DNA of 64,000 nt from JAFEDN01 sp963832945 (GCA_963832945.1 CAWHVV010000014.1:1-64000), one strand, 5' to 3'. Counted from the stretch's first letter, positions 1 to 8,277 are shown. Notes: generated from the letters alone by a model not told the origin. Numbers and translations: made by a program.

Positions 1-194
1 GTAGCGGACCACGACGAAGTCAAGCGGCGACAGGGCAACGCATTGCTTTATTTTACCCTCTCCAAAACCTCTAACCGGTTCAATTTCTTGACACTCATCG
101 TCACATACTCCTCTCTCATTTTCTCAATATTCCCTTTATCAAAAAGGGACATTTTAACTTTGGAGAAGTGGGACATTACAACTTTGGCGCTACA
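1..194 (-). mobile_element. Remnant end of an insertion sequence
   Basis: Read on the minus strand, this stretch starts at 194 with TGTAGCGCCAAAGTTGTAAT, then holds two near-identical direct repeats of the form CCAAAGTT(G/A)(T/A)AATGTCCC, a layout typical of IS ends. A ribosome-binding GGAG at 108-111 precedes an ATG at 98 that opens MSVKKLNRLEVLERVK and stops at 48. Such a start (a short 'VKKLNRLEVL' helix before a helix-turn-helix) resembles IS481/ISNCY-type transposases. Downstream codons look frame-broken, so this copy is probably dead. The element runs off the left edge of the window. Family assignment is inference from motif memory. Confidence 0.4.
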
Positions 195-209
195 CCCAGT
201 CACCGCGCC

Positions 210-240
210 TTGACTAAAGTGTCACGATAGTGTTACACTT
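210..240 (+). promoter_or_regulatory. Promoter with overlapping operator for the RelE-type toxin-antitoxin pair
   Basis: TTGACT (210-215), an 18-bp spacer and TACACT (234-239) form a sigma70-like promoter. An imperfect palindrome at 217-240 (AAGTGT at one end, ACACTT at the other; 9 of 12 pairs match) covers the spacer and the -10 box. This is where a ribbon-helix-helix antitoxin would bind to repress its own operon. The binding is inferred. Confidence 0.6.
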
Positions 241-275
241 ATCATAAAGACTTTTTTAATTATTTAAGGATACTT

Positions 276-497
276 ATGCCAACTAAAAATCCTCGGCTCA
301 ACATCACTTTTGAACCTAAAACTGTTATTATTTTGTCTTCTTTAGCCAAACAGGAACATAAATCGCTGTCCAGCCTCGCTAAAGAACTTGTTCTTGAAGC
401 GCTAGAGCGAAGAGAAGATATGGCATTGTCCGCCATCGCTTCAGTCAGAGATACACCTCACGCAAAAACTATTAAACATGATGACGCCTGGAAATAA
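276..497 (+). CDS. Ribbon-helix-helix-type antitoxin (type II TA)
   Basis: A 73-aa protein. The N-terminal half has the beta-strand plus two-helix pattern of a CopG/RelB-like ribbon-helix-helix DNA-binding domain (RLNITFEPKT at about 7-16, then LSSLAKELVLEALERRE). Its C-terminal tail would wrap the toxin. It overlaps the next gene by 20 bp, the usual coupling of antitoxin-first type II modules. Known members neutralise an mRNA-cleaving partner and repress the shared promoter; the palindrome at 217-240 fits that. The ATG follows TTAAGGA at 265-271. The exact antitoxin family could not be settled by eye. Confidence 0.75.
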   Translation: MPTKNPRLNITFEPKTVIILSSLAKQEHKSLSSLAKELVLEALERREDMALSAIASVRDTPHAKTIKHDDAWK

Positions 498-762
498 ATC
501 TTACACGATAGCATATTTAGAATCCGTGATTGACGAAGATATTCCGGATTTACCCAAAACGGCCAGAATCATGATTATAAAGGCCATTGAAGAGCGACTC
601 ATGCTTGATCCCATCGGTTTCGGGAAACCATTGCGTTATAGCTTAAAAGGTCATCGCCGATTGCGAGTTAGCGACTATCGCATTGTCTATCGTATCGAAC
701 AATCTCATCGAAAAGTAATTATCGTTGCCATTAAACATCGTAAAGAAGTCTATGATGAATAA
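478..762 (+). CDS. RelE/ParE-superfamily toxin
   Basis: A 94-aa protein with the RelE fold signature: an N-terminal helix pair (DIPDLPKTARIMIIKAIEER), the LxGHRRLRVSDYRIVYRIE strand block at about 58-76, and a closing strand with basic residues (VIIVAIKHRKEVYDE). In this family the central Arg-rich strands bind and cleave ribosome-bound mRNA. Two consecutive ATG codons (478 and 481) could start it. It is translationally coupled to the upstream antitoxin. No catalytic residue is obviously missing. It could instead be a ParE-type gyrase poison, but the RVSDYRIVYRI block favours RelE. Confidence 0.8.
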   Translation: MMTPGNKSYTIAYLESVIDEDIPDLPKTARIMIIKAIEERLMLDPIGFGKPLRYSLKGHRRLRVSDYRIVYRIEQSHRKVIIVAIKHRKEVYDE

Positions 763-765
763 AAA

Positions 766-839
766 TGCGCCCGACAGGAGTCGAACCTGTGGCCTTCGGC
801 TTCGGAGGCCGACGCTCTATCCATCTGAGCTACGGGCGC
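766..839 (-). tRNA. tRNA-Arg(CCG)
   Basis: The reverse complement folds as a standard cloverleaf. The acceptor GCGCCCG pairs with CGGGCGC. The D-arm is GCTC...GAGC, the anticodon arm TCGGC-CTCCGAA-GCCGA carries anticodon CCG (arginine, CGG codons), and the T-arm is ACAGG-TTCGACT-CCTGT. The discriminator base is A at 766. No CCA tail is encoded, so it must be added enzymatically. Confidence 0.95.
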
Positions 840-870
840 TTTAGCTTGCGCAATATCATAACAATTGTCA

Positions 871-898
871 TTGATGATAGCAAAAACTCATGTTAAAA
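871..898 (+). promoter_or_regulatory. Candidate ddl promoter giving a (near-)leaderless mRNA
   Basis: TTGATG (871-876), a 16-bp spacer and TTAAAA (893-898) could form a promoter. The expected start site, six or seven bases downstream, falls on or just before the ATG at 906. No Shine-Dalgarno-like sequence is visible before that ATG, which agrees with leaderless translation. Confidence 0.35.
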
Positions 899-905
899 TT
901 TGGCC

Positions 906-1895
906 ATGCGCGTTAACCATCAACTTTCCATAGCCGTCATTTGCGGCGGTCCCTCGAAAGAGGCCGACGTCTCACGCTCAACCGCGAAAGGCATCGCCAA
1001 GGCACTCCAGGAAAATTATTCATCGGTTCATCTCGTTGAACTGGACCACCAGATCGATAAAATTTTGCGTAAACTCAAGCCCGATGTGGTATTCCCTGCG
1101 GTGCATGGCAAATGGGGGGAAGACGGTATCCTGCAAGGATTGCTGACAATTTGCGGATTTCCTTTTGTGGGTTGTGGCGTGGAAGCTAATGTGCTCGCCA
1201 TGGATAAAATTCTCGCTAAACAGATTTTTAAGCTGCACGGCTTGCCGGTAGCCAAAGGCATGGTGGTTCACCAGACACAGTCCTTAGAAAAAAAAGCTCA
1301 GGAGATTTTAGAAGTTCTCGGCCATCAGGTGGTGATAAAACCCGCCTGTGAAGGTTCCAGCCTCGGGGTTTCATTCGCCGGTACTCCTGAAGAAGTGCGT
1401 AAAGGGTTGCTGACAGCTTTCAGTTTCGGGCCGAGAGCCCTGGTGGAAGAAAGAATTATAGGCGCGGAAATCACCGCAGGGATTTTAGAGCGCGACAACA
1501 TCGAGGCCCTGCCGGTCATTGAAATTAAAACTCCTCCAGGCGCCTGGTATGATTTCGAACACCGCTATACACCCGGATTAAGCGAACATGTCCTGCCGGC
1601 GCCACTACCCGAAGCTCAATACCGGCGGGTGCAGGAAGTGGCTATCCTGGCTCATCAGGTTTTAGGCTGCCGGGATTTATCGCGTGCCGACTTTGTCGTC
1701 CCAAAACAGGGCGAACCCATTTTGCTGGAGGTCAACACGCTCCCAGGAATGACTCCCACCAGCCTGTTCCCGGACGCCGCCCGGGCAGCCGGACTCTCCT
1801 TTCCCGCTCTGGTCAGTTTGCTTGCGGAACGCGCGTTCGCAAGGCATAAGGATCGGGATGGCAGCTTTCAAACACCTATGCGCGCCGGTAGCTGA
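906..1895 (+). CDS. ddl: D-alanine--D-alanine ligase
   Basis: An ATP-grasp ligase that joins two D-alanines to make the dipeptide for the peptidoglycan precursor, in the cytoplasm. It is about 329 aa from the ATG at 906; a TTG at 900 is an alternative start. Visible motifs are the N-terminal ICGGPSKEADVS, the substrate loop AVHGKWGEDGILQG, the ATP-grasp Lys region VVIKPACEGSSLGV, and the metal-binding C-terminal ILLEVNTLPGMTPTSLFP. Length is normal for the family. It is monocistronic here, not in a mur/fts cluster, and its 3' end overlaps the convergent comM by 20 bp. The start may be leaderless. Confidence 0.93.
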   Translation: MRVNHQLSIAVICGGPSKEADVSRSTAKGIAKALQENYSSVHLVELDHQIDKILRKLKPDVVFPAVHGKWGEDGILQGLLTICGFPFVGCGVEANVLAMDKILAKQIFKLHGLPVAKGMVVHQTQSLEKKAQEILEVLGHQVVIKPACEGSSLGVSFAGTPEEVRKGLLTAFSFGPRALVEERIIGAEITAGILERDNIEALPVIEIKTPPGAWYDFEHRYTPGLSEHVLPAPLPEAQYRRVQEVAILAHQVLGCRDLSRADFVVPKQGEPILLEVNTLPGMTPTSLFPDAARAAGLSFPALVSLLAERAFARHKDRDGSFQTPMRAGS

Positions 1896-3378
1896 TCGCT
1901 TCCTGCAAATGTGCACGGCTAATCCTGTCGCAATGGCCAATATCAGCAATCGTGCGAGCCAGTTTCAAAATACGGTGATAAGCGCGGGCGGATAAGCCCA
2001 ACGTATCCACGACGTGACTCAAAAATTGTTGATTATCCGCATCGAGACAGCAGTATTTAGATATCTCTTCACCATTAAGAGCCGTATTGATCTTTTGCTG
2101 ACGTTGCCGCTGAATTTCCCGAACCTCGCAAACCCGATTTCTAACTTTCTCACTACTTTCATTTTGAACGGATGACTGCCCGATTAATACAGCAGTTGGC
2201 AGAGCATGAATGGCCAGGTGCATGTCAATCCGATCGAGTAAAGGGCCGGAGATTTTTTGTTGATAACGCCGCAACTCATCCAGTGTACAACGGCATCGTC
2301 CTTTACTATCACCGTGGTACCCGCATGGGCAGGGATTCATCGCCGCCACCAACTGAAAAATTGCCGGGAAGGCGGTTTGATGCCCGGCCCGCGAAATAGT
2401 CACCCAACCTGCCTCCAGCGGCTCGCGCAGGCTTTCGAGAACCGAACGGGTAAATTCCGGTAATTCATCCAGGAATAATACCCCATGGTGCGCCAGTGAA
2501 ATCTCACCGGGCTGCGGAGGATTGCCGCCCCCGACCAGCGCCACGCTGGACGCCGAGTGATGCGGGGCGCGAAAAGGCCGGCACTGCCACCGGCGAAAAT
2601 CAAATCCCAACCGGCTTATGGAATATATAGATGCAACCTCCAGCGCCTCACTTTCAGACATTGAAGGCAAAATAGTCGCCAGACGCGAAGCCAACATAGT
2701 TTTGCCCGATCCGGGCGGACCTGCCATCAATAAACTGTGCCCTCCCGCGGCCGCGATCTCCAGCGCCCTGCGTCCGTGCGCCTGACCGTGCACCTGGGAT
2801 AAGTCCAGCCATTCTCCCTCGCGCGGTGCACAAGCAGGCACACCCGGAATCGACTGAGGCAAGGATTCACACCCGGTAAAATGCGCGCAAACCCCTGTCA
2901 AATGCGGAGCGCCAAATCCGATCAATTCACTGATGAGTAAAGATTCTTCCACATTAACGAGAGGCATAATGAGTCGGCGGCCTGCCCGATGCGCAGCAAT
3001 AGCCACTGGCAATATTCCCTTGCAGGATCGGATTTCCCCGGAAAGCGCCAGCTCTCCCACAATCTCATATCCGGCCAAAATTTCCGAGGGAATTTGTCCG
3101 GACGCCGCCAAAATACCCAGGGCAATGGGTAAATCAAAGCGGCCGCCTTCTTTGGGTAGATCGGCAGGGCCCAGATTGACGGTGATACGCCGTACCGGGA
3201 ATTCAAAACCGCTGTTGATAATGGCGCTGCGAACGCGGTGGCGGCTTTCCTTAACAGCGGTTTCCGGCATCCCCACGATACTCAACCCCGGCAGCCCTTT
3301 CGATAAGTGGACTTCAATAATGACCGGGAGCGCCTGAATACCCGCGCTGGCGCGGCTATGCACAACAGCAAGGCTCAT
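1876..3378 (-). CDS. comM: YifB/ComM-family Mg-chelatase-like AAA+ ATPase
   Basis: A 500-aa protein of the ComM/YifB family, a hexameric helicase that promotes branch migration during natural transformation in species where it has been studied. It has the usual N-terminal Lon-like domain (LAVVHSRASAGIQALPVIIEVHLS), Walker A GPPGSGKT at about 220-227, the chelatase segment FLDELPEF and the MNPCPCGYHGD motif, then the C-terminal helical domain ending LQEAISYRRA. Length matches the family. It starts by ATGA overlap with the upstream ubiK, so the two are probably one transcript. Its presence suggests, but does not prove, competence for DNA uptake. Confidence 0.93.
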   Translation of the reverse strand: MSLAVVHSRASAGIQALPVIIEVHLSKGLPGLSIVGMPETAVKESRHRVRSAIINSGFEFPVRRITVNLGPADLPKEGGRFDLPIALGILAASGQIPSEILAGYEIVGELALSGEIRSCKGILPVAIAAHRAGRRLIMPLVNVEESLLISELIGFGAPHLTGVCAHFTGCESLPQSIPGVPACAPREGEWLDLSQVHGQAHGRRALEIAAAGGHSLLMAGPPGSGKTMLASRLATILPSMSESEALEVASIYSISRLGFDFRRWQCRPFRAPHHSASSVALVGGGNPPQPGEISLAHHGVLFLDELPEFTRSVLESLREPLEAGWVTISRAGHQTAFPAIFQLVAAMNPCPCGYHGDSKGRCRCTLDELRRYQQKISGPLLDRIDMHLAIHALPTAVLIGQSSVQNESSEKVRNRVCEVREIQRQRQQKINTALNGEEISKYCCLDADNQQFLSHVVDTLGLSARAYHRILKLARTIADIGHCDRISRAHLQEAISYRRA

Positions 3379-3623
3379 TGGCCGGGCAGCGATCCTTCGA
3401 GTTCCTGCAGACGCTTTTCAAGCTGTTCCAGTCTGGCGCGGGTTTTTAACAAAACTCCGGTCTGGGCATCAAATTCCTCCCGGGTCACCAGATCGCACTT
3501 GCTGAGCGTACTGGAAATAGCCTCCCGCAAATGCTGCTGACAATTCTGCGGTAACTGTTGTAAACCTGGCGGCAACGCCGCCAGTATTTGTTGCACCCAC
3601 TGATTAATATCTTTGACCTGCAT
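3375..3623 (-). CDS. ubiK: Ubiquinone biosynthesis accessory factor UbiK
   Basis: An 82-aa coiled-coil protein matching the UbiK/YqiC (BMFP) pattern: an N-terminal amphipathic helix (MQVKDINQWVQQILAALPPG) followed by LVTREEFDAQTGVLLKTRARLEQLEKRLQELE. In enterobacteria UbiK trimerises, binds lipid and supports the UbiJ-centred ubiquinone complex. It lies directly upstream of comM with a 4-bp overlap. The family is short and of low complexity, but the 'VTREEFDAQ..VL..TR..L..LE' block is diagnostic. Confidence 0.88.
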   Translation of the reverse strand: MQVKDINQWVQQILAALPPGLQQLPQNCQQHLREAISSTLSKCDLVTREEFDAQTGVLLKTRARLEQLEKRLQELEGSLPGQ

Positions 3624-3811
3624 GGCGATTTTCCTCGTTGGCTAATGAATCAATAAGCCTATGCTACTACAAATCCGGAAGCGTCAATACCCGTAGTTTT
3701 CGCAGACTTAAACAAGCATGTTTTCTTATAAATCTTGAATTTCTCTTTGTACTTGTAACAATATTTTCTAGCTACATTTTATCAATTACTAATATCTATA
3801 TGTTATATCTT

Positions 3812-4219
3812 TCAATCTATGAAAGTTGATGGATCAACATTAAAATATTTACCTAGTAATTTAATTTGTCTCAAGTTAAGTGAACGCTTGCCATTAAGAA
3901 TTTCTGATAAGACTCCTTGACTAACAATTTTGGATAAATCTGATTGTTTCAAGTTATGGCTTTCCATCAAATATTTTAAAGCATCAATACTACTACCTGT
4001 GATTTTCTCATAGTTTTGATCTTCATAAGATGAAATGAGATTACTGATCACGTCAACCAGACCAATTGCAGGATGATTTTCATCCTCACCTACTATATCT
4101 AACAATTTATCAAGGTAAGAAACCAGCTTATTAAATTCTTTCTCATTTTTTGGAAATGCCGCAACAGGTTTAATATAAACCCAATGTTTCATTGCTATTT
4201 CTAATGAATGGTTTTTCAT
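3812..4219 (-). CDS. higA: HigA-type antitoxin with C-terminal XRE helix-turn-helix
   Basis: A 135-aa protein. The C-terminal 55 residues form a Cro/C1-type helix-turn-helix (YLMESHNLKQSDLSKIVSQG, then VLSEILNGKRSLNLRQIKLLGKYF), as in HigA antitoxins. The N-terminal half (VSYLDKLLDIVGEDENHPAIGLVDVISNLI) is the YgjM/HigA-like regulatory arm. It follows the toxin gene by 9 bp, the toxin-first order characteristic of hig modules. It should bind the palindromes at 4541-4557 and 4624-4640, both placed inside promoters. Confidence 0.85.
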   Translation of the reverse strand: MKNHSLEIAMKHWVYIKPVAAFPKNEKEFNKLVSYLDKLLDIVGEDENHPAIGLVDVISNLISSYEDQNYEKITGSSIDALKYLMESHNLKQSDLSKIVSQGVLSEILNGKRSLNLRQIKLLGKYFNVDPSTFID

Positions 4220-4228
4220 AATTTTCTC

Positions 4229-4516
4229 CTATTTTTTCCATTGGTCTTCGTCGTATTCTTTATGCGACAATATTTTTTTAATGTAAACCTTTTTCCGGTT
4301 ATGATGTATGATTGCTATTAATCTTAATTTATTACCGGCAATATCAAATACATGAAATTTCCCAACCTTATCAACTGTATTAAAGGTTTTCTTAAGGGAA
4401 TCAAAATTGGGGAAAATATTTTTTTTCATAATTTTATACCAACCATCCAGGCTAGATTTAGCTTCCGGATAGAGTTCTTGAGCCTCTTTTATCCGTTTCT
4501 TAGTTATAATATGCAT
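4229..4516 (-). CDS. higB: HigB-type mRNA interferase toxin
   Basis: A 95-aa protein of the HigB family (RelE superfamily). It begins MHIITKKRIKEAQELYPEAK, has the conserved W in SSLDGWYKIMKK, and ends with the strand block KVGKFHVFDIAGNKLRLIAIIHHNRKKVYIKKILSHKEYDE. The final His, Lys and Tyr residues match the positions used for ribosome-dependent mRNA cleavage in relatives. It comes first in the operon, 18 bp from the -10 box at 4535-4540, so the leader is very short. Confidence 0.88.
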   Translation of the reverse strand: MHIITKKRIKEAQELYPEAKSSLDGWYKIMKKNIFPNFDSLKKTFNTVDKVGKFHVFDIAGNKLRLIAIIHHNRKKVYIKKILSHKEYDEDQWKK

Positions 4517-4534
4517 CCTATCTATCCTATTTTA

Positions 4535-4563
4535 AGTATAAATCTCAAATTGAGATATGTCAA
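4535..4563 (-). promoter_or_regulatory. higBA promoter P1 with operator in the spacer
   Basis: On the minus strand TTGACA (4563-4558), a 17-bp spacer and TATACT (4540-4535) form a near-consensus sigma70 promoter. The whole spacer is the near-palindrome TATCTCAATTTGAGATT, a natural operator for the HigA helix-turn-helix. Confidence 0.75.
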
Positions 4564-4617
4564 AAAGCTAAAGTTTAATTTCTAATCAATTAGTTATAAC
4601 TTTATTCAATTGAGGCT

Positions 4618-4646
4618 ATAGTATATCTCAAATTGAGATATGTCAA
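4618..4646 (-). promoter_or_regulatory. Duplicate higBA promoter P2 with the same operator
   Basis: 83 bp upstream of P1 the module is repeated: TTGACA (4646-4641), a 17-bp palindromic spacer TATCTCAATTTGAGATA and TACTAT (4623-4618). The spacer palindrome is perfect around its centre. The two copies read in the same direction. Confidence 0.65.
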
Positions 4647-4683
4647 ATGGTAAAGGCTTATATTTTAATATTCTTTAAGAGTG

Positions 4684-4713
4684 TTGACAGCCCCGCCGGG
4701 GGAATGATTTACT
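4684..4713 (+). promoter_or_regulatory. Promoter for the transsulfuration operon
   Basis: A perfect TTGACA (4684-4689), an 18-bp spacer and TTTACT (4708-4713), the last preceded by a TG dinucleotide (4705-4706). Transcription would begin near 4720, giving a leader of about 25 nt with a weak AGGG (4733-4736) before the GTG at 4745. A TATAAT at 4738-4743 is too close to the start codon to serve this start. Confidence 0.5.
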
Positions 4714-4744
4714 AACCGCCATACTTAAGATTAGGGCTATAATC

Positions 4745-5695
4745 GTGGTTTTTGATAATATTTTACAAGCCATTGGCAAAACGCCTATTGTGAAATTAAA
4801 TCGCATAGGCGCGGATTTGCCTTGTGAATTGTACGTCAAGTGCGAGTTTATGAATCCCGGCGGGTCGGTCAAAGACCGCATCGGGTATTATATGGTTGAA
4901 CAGGCTGAAAAGGCCGGCCAGATCAGGCCGGGGGATACCCTGATTGAGCCGACTTCCGGTAACACCGGGATTGGTATCGCGCTGGCGGGAGCCGTTAAAG
5001 GCTATCACGTTATTATTACCATGCCTGAAAAAATGAGCCGGGAAAAACAGGTGGTGCTGGAAGCCCTCGGCGCAAAAATTTATCGCACACCTTCGGAAGC
5101 CGCCTGGGATTCTCCGGAAAGCCATATCTCTCTCGCCAAAAAATTACAACGCGAAACACCGCGGTCACACATTTTAGACCAGTACGGCAATCCGAATAAT
5201 CCCGCCGCGCATTATTTCGGCACCGCCCAGGAAATTCTGGACGACATGGGCCCCGATCTGGATATGCTCGTGATCAGCGCCGGCACAGGCGGCACGATTA
5301 CCGGCGTCGCCAAACGGCTAAAAGAAACCAATCCCCGAGTGCAAATTATCGGTGTTGATCCTTTTGGATCAATATTGGGCGGCGGCACTGAAATTAAACC
5401 TTATCTGGTCGAGGGTATTGGCTACGATTTTATCCCCGATGTTCTGGACAATACTTTGGTAGACCGTTATATCAAAATCAACGACCGCGATTCGTTTCTG
5501 ACGGCGCGTCGTCTGATCAGGGAAGAAGGGCTGCTGGTGGGAGGCTCTTCCGGCAGCGCGGTGTGGGCGGCTTTGCAGGCAGCTAAAACCTTGACCGCCG
5601 GTCAACGCTGCCTGGTGATATTACCCGACTCCATTCGCAACTATTTGTCGAAATTCGTCGACGACGGCTGGATGCGGGAAAAAGGCTTTTTATGA
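4745..5695 (+). CDS. Cystathionine beta-synthase-type PLP enzyme
   Basis: A 316-aa fold-type II PLP enzyme. The PLP lysine lies in NPGGSVKDRIG (about 36-46), the phosphate loop is PTSGNTGIGIA, and a second loop is SAGTGGTITGVAKRLKE. The segment LDQYGNPNNPAAHYFGTAQEIL resembles cystathionine beta-synthases more than classical cysteine synthases. There is no C-terminal CBS domain. It overlaps the following PLP lyase gene by ATGA, which supports a homocysteine-to-cysteine transsulfuration role. The GTG start fits the family's N-terminus (V-DNIL-AIG-TP-VKLN). O-acetylserine sulfhydrylase (CysK/CysM) is the alternative. Confidence 0.85.
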   Translation: MVFDNILQAIGKTPIVKLNRIGADLPCELYVKCEFMNPGGSVKDRIGYYMVEQAEKAGQIRPGDTLIEPTSGNTGIGIALAGAVKGYHVIITMPEKMSREKQVVLEALGAKIYRTPSEAAWDSPESHISLAKKLQRETPRSHILDQYGNPNNPAAHYFGTAQEILDDMGPDLDMLVISAGTGGTITGVAKRLKETNPRVQIIGVDPFGSILGGGTEIKPYLVEGIGYDFIPDVLDNTLVDRYIKINDRDSFLTARRLIREEGLLVGGSSGSAVWAALQAAKTLTAGQRCLVILPDSIRNYLSKFVDDGWMREKGFL

Positions 5696-6852
5696 GCCTG
5701 GCCCGCAAAGCACAATTAGCGACCCGAGTCATACACGGTGGCCAGCGCCCGGACCCATCTACCGGGGCGGTGATGATGCCCATTTACGCCACGTCCACTT
5801 ATGCCCAGAGCGCGCCCGGAGAACATCAGGGGTTTGAGTATTCGCGCACCCAAAATCCAACCCGATTTGCTTATGAGCGCTGCGTGGCCGATCTGGAATC
5901 AGGACAACGCGGTTTCGCCTTCGCCTCGGGCATGGCGGCGATTGCCACTGTGCTGGAATTGTTGAATCCCGGTGATCATGTGGTGGTCATGGACGATGTT
6001 TATGGCGGCTCGTACCGTTTGTTCGCCAATGTGCGCCAGCGTTCCGCGGGTCTGAATTTTTCCTTTGTCGATATGACGAATTTGCAAGCCGTTAGCAACG
6101 CTATTCGTCCCAACACCCGAATGATTTGGGTGGAATCACCCAGCAATCCTTTACTCAAAATTGTGGATTTAGAGGCTATCGCGCGTCTTGCCAAAAAACA
6201 TCAGTTGATCTCGTGCGCGGACAACACGTTTGCAACTCCCATGAGTCAACAGCCGCTGGAGCTGGGTTTTGATATCGTGGTGCACTCCGCGACAAAATAT
6301 CTCAACGGCCATTCAGATGTGGTCAATGGTATCGCTGTCGTCGGCGATAATTCCGAGCTGATCAAACAGTTAGGTTATTTGCAAAATGCGGTGGGCGCCA
6401 TCGCCGGGCCTTTTGACAGTTTTTTAGCGTTGCGCGGCCTTAAAACACTCGCGCTCAGAATGGAACGGCATCATGAAAATGCACTCGCGCTGGCGCAATG
6501 GCTGGAGAAACATCCGCGTGTAGAACGCGTTTATTATCCCGGCCTTCCCTCTCACCCCCAACACGAACTGGCGAAACGGCAAATGAGGCTATTCGGTGGC
6601 ATGATCAGCGCCGTCCTAAACTGCTCGCTGCAAGAGACTAAACAAATGTTATCGCGCTGCCAGCTCTTTACTCTGGCGGAAAGTTTAGGCGGCGTGGAAA
6701 GTTTAATCGAACATCCCGCCATTATGACCCACGCTTCCATTCCTCAAACCACCCGTGAACAACTCGGCATCAGCGACGGGTTGATTCGCCTATCCGTCGG
6801 CATTGAAGCTGTTGAAGATTTGCAGGAAGATCTGCAACAGGCTTTAACCTAA
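5692..6852 (+). CDS. Cystathionine gamma-lyase / gamma-synthase family PLP enzyme
   Basis: A 386-aa Cys/Met-metabolism PLP enzyme. The N-terminus has ATRVIHGGQRPDPSTGAVMMPIY, the cofactor-stacking region is ASGMAAI, and the PLP lysine is in HSATKYLNGHSDVVNG at about 204. The C-terminus SLGGVESLIEHPAIMTHAS and GLIRLSVGIE are typical of the family. Beside a beta-synthase, the likely reaction is cystathionine to cysteine, 2-oxobutyrate and ammonia. Gamma-synthase activity cannot be excluded from sequence alone. The start is coupled to the upstream gene by a 4-bp overlap. Confidence 0.88.
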   Translation: MSLARKAQLATRVIHGGQRPDPSTGAVMMPIYATSTYAQSAPGEHQGFEYSRTQNPTRFAYERCVADLESGQRGFAFASGMAAIATVLELLNPGDHVVVMDDVYGGSYRLFANVRQRSAGLNFSFVDMTNLQAVSNAIRPNTRMIWVESPSNPLLKIVDLEAIARLAKKHQLISCADNTFATPMSQQPLELGFDIVVHSATKYLNGHSDVVNGIAVVGDNSELIKQLGYLQNAVGAIAGPFDSFLALRGLKTLALRMERHHENALALAQWLEKHPRVERVYYPGLPSHPQHELAKRQMRLFGGMISAVLNCSLQETKQMLSRCQLFTLAESLGGVESLIEHPAIMTHASIPQTTREQLGISDGLIRLSVGIEAVEDLQEDLQQALT

Positions 6853-6861
6853 AAAGAGCAG

Positions 6862-8148
6862 TTAAAGAACCCGTGAAATACCCATCGCGCCCTGCTCCTG
6901 AACCTGGCAGTGAGTTTCACGCAGTTTAACCACCATTCCAATCGCAAAGACAAAACTCAACGGGAACAACAGCATGGCCCAGTGAAAATCCGCGGCAGTA
7001 TAAGCGGCGCCGACAGAATGATTGAGATCCATTAAATACCCGAATAGCGGTTCTGCAAAAAATAAACCCGCTTGCGTGGTAATGTTAACAACGCTGACCG
7101 ACATCGCCGTGATTAAGCGCGGGCTGTTTTCCGCGGCATAGGGGTAACCAATTACCTGAGTACTGGTGGCAATGCCCATCGCTAAAAATAATAATAACAA
7201 ACTTGTAAAACCCATTGGATACAGCATCAATGCCGAAACTAAACCCAGGCAGATAAAAGCGCCCGCCATCATCGGTAAACGCCGCAGGCGCAGACGGTCA
7301 GAGATCCACCCGGCTAACGGTCCACCGACCACCGCGCCGATAAATAGTAATGAAGTCACATATGAGGTATTTAAAGCGGACAACCGATGGGCGTTCATAA
7401 GATAAAGTTTACCCCAGGTACCACCGAGCAGTACGACGATAAGATTCATCAGGCAAACATAGCCACCCGCCAGCCAGTTCTGCCCGCGAAAAAACGCCAG
7501 GCGCATACTGCGCAGATACCCTAACTCGCGCAGATGCAAATGTTCCTGTTGCCTCGCGGCAGAATGGCCTGCGGGAAAATCCTTCACCACACTGGCGATC
7601 GCCAGGAAAATCACTACCCCCATCCCGGCATCGGCTAACAACGCCAGACGCCAGGTGCAGTGCTGCAACAACAGTGTCAGTGGCGTCTGCGCCACCAATG
7701 CACCGGCCATCGCCATGGTTACGATGCAACCGGTGACAAAAGCCATTTTTTGCGGCGGAAACCATCGGGACGCTAACCGGATGACACTGAGAAAACAAAA
7801 TGCACTGCCGATCCCCGATAAAAACCGTGCGATCATGGCGCTGATTAAACCCTCCGACCATGCGAATAAAACAATACCGGCGATACACACCAAGAGTGAA
7901 CCTAACACAATTCGCCGGGTGGAAAAGCGGTCCAATAAAATTCCAGCCACCAGTAAAAACAATACATTCGCTAAAAAATATGCCGAAGATAACCAGCCGA
8001 ATTCCGTCGCGGTGATTTGTAAATCAGCCATCACCGCATCGCTGATCCCACTCATCAGATTCATCTGCATAAATTCATAGAAAAAAAACAGGGAGGCGGA
8101 TAAAATTACCAGCCAGGGAAGCCAAAGCGATTTAAGCTGAGAGTTCAT
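6862..8148 (-). CDS. MFS transporter
   Basis: A 428-aa protein with about 12 hydrophobic segments. The signature loop between helices 2 and 3 reads AGILLDRFSTRRIVLGSLL, and the mid-protein counterpart reads GGPLAGWISDRLRLRRLPMM. The start was set at ATG 8148 because GGAGA lies 8-12 bp upstream and the protein then opens MNSQLKSLWLPW into helix 1; an upstream in-frame ATG at 8241 has no such support. Substrate is unknown. It is convergent with the cystathionine lyase gene and its end lies only 10 bp away. Confidence 0.85.
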   Translation of the reverse strand: MNSQLKSLWLPWLVILSASLFFFYEFMQMNLMSGISDAVMADLQITATEFGWLSSAYFLANVLFLLVAGILLDRFSTRRIVLGSLLVCIAGIVLFAWSEGLISAMIARFLSGIGSAFCFLSVIRLASRWFPPQKMAFVTGCIVTMAMAGALVAQTPLTLLLQHCTWRLALLADAGMGVVIFLAIASVVKDFPAGHSAARQQEHLHLRELGYLRSMRLAFFRGQNWLAGGYVCLMNLIVVLLGGTWGKLYLMNAHRLSALNTSYVTSLLFIGAVVGGPLAGWISDRLRLRRLPMMAGAFICLGLVSALMLYPMGFTSLLLLFLAMGIATSTQVIGYPYAAENSPRLITAMSVSVVNITTQAGLFFAEPLFGYLMDLNHSVGAAYTAADFHWAMLLFPLSFVFAIGMVVKLRETHCQVQEQGAMGISRVL

Positions 8149-8277
8149 CGAAGTTTCTCCAGTTATGATAAATATCCTGGCCCTTCCTTCAGTTTGACCA
8201 TAATATGAACATATTATATCCGAATCAGACAGGCCGGACAACTGTAAAAAAACAGTGGGAGAACTCTCCAGGGATAT

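Noticed and set aside
2933..3337. Plus-strand open frame of 134 codons opposite comM
   Set aside because: It is a shadow frame of the well-conserved comM coding sequence with no motif of its own.
4738..4743. Perfect TATAAT just before the cystathionine beta-synthase GTG
   Set aside because: It would start transcription inside the gene; the TTGACA-N18-TTTACT promoter upstream explains the start better.
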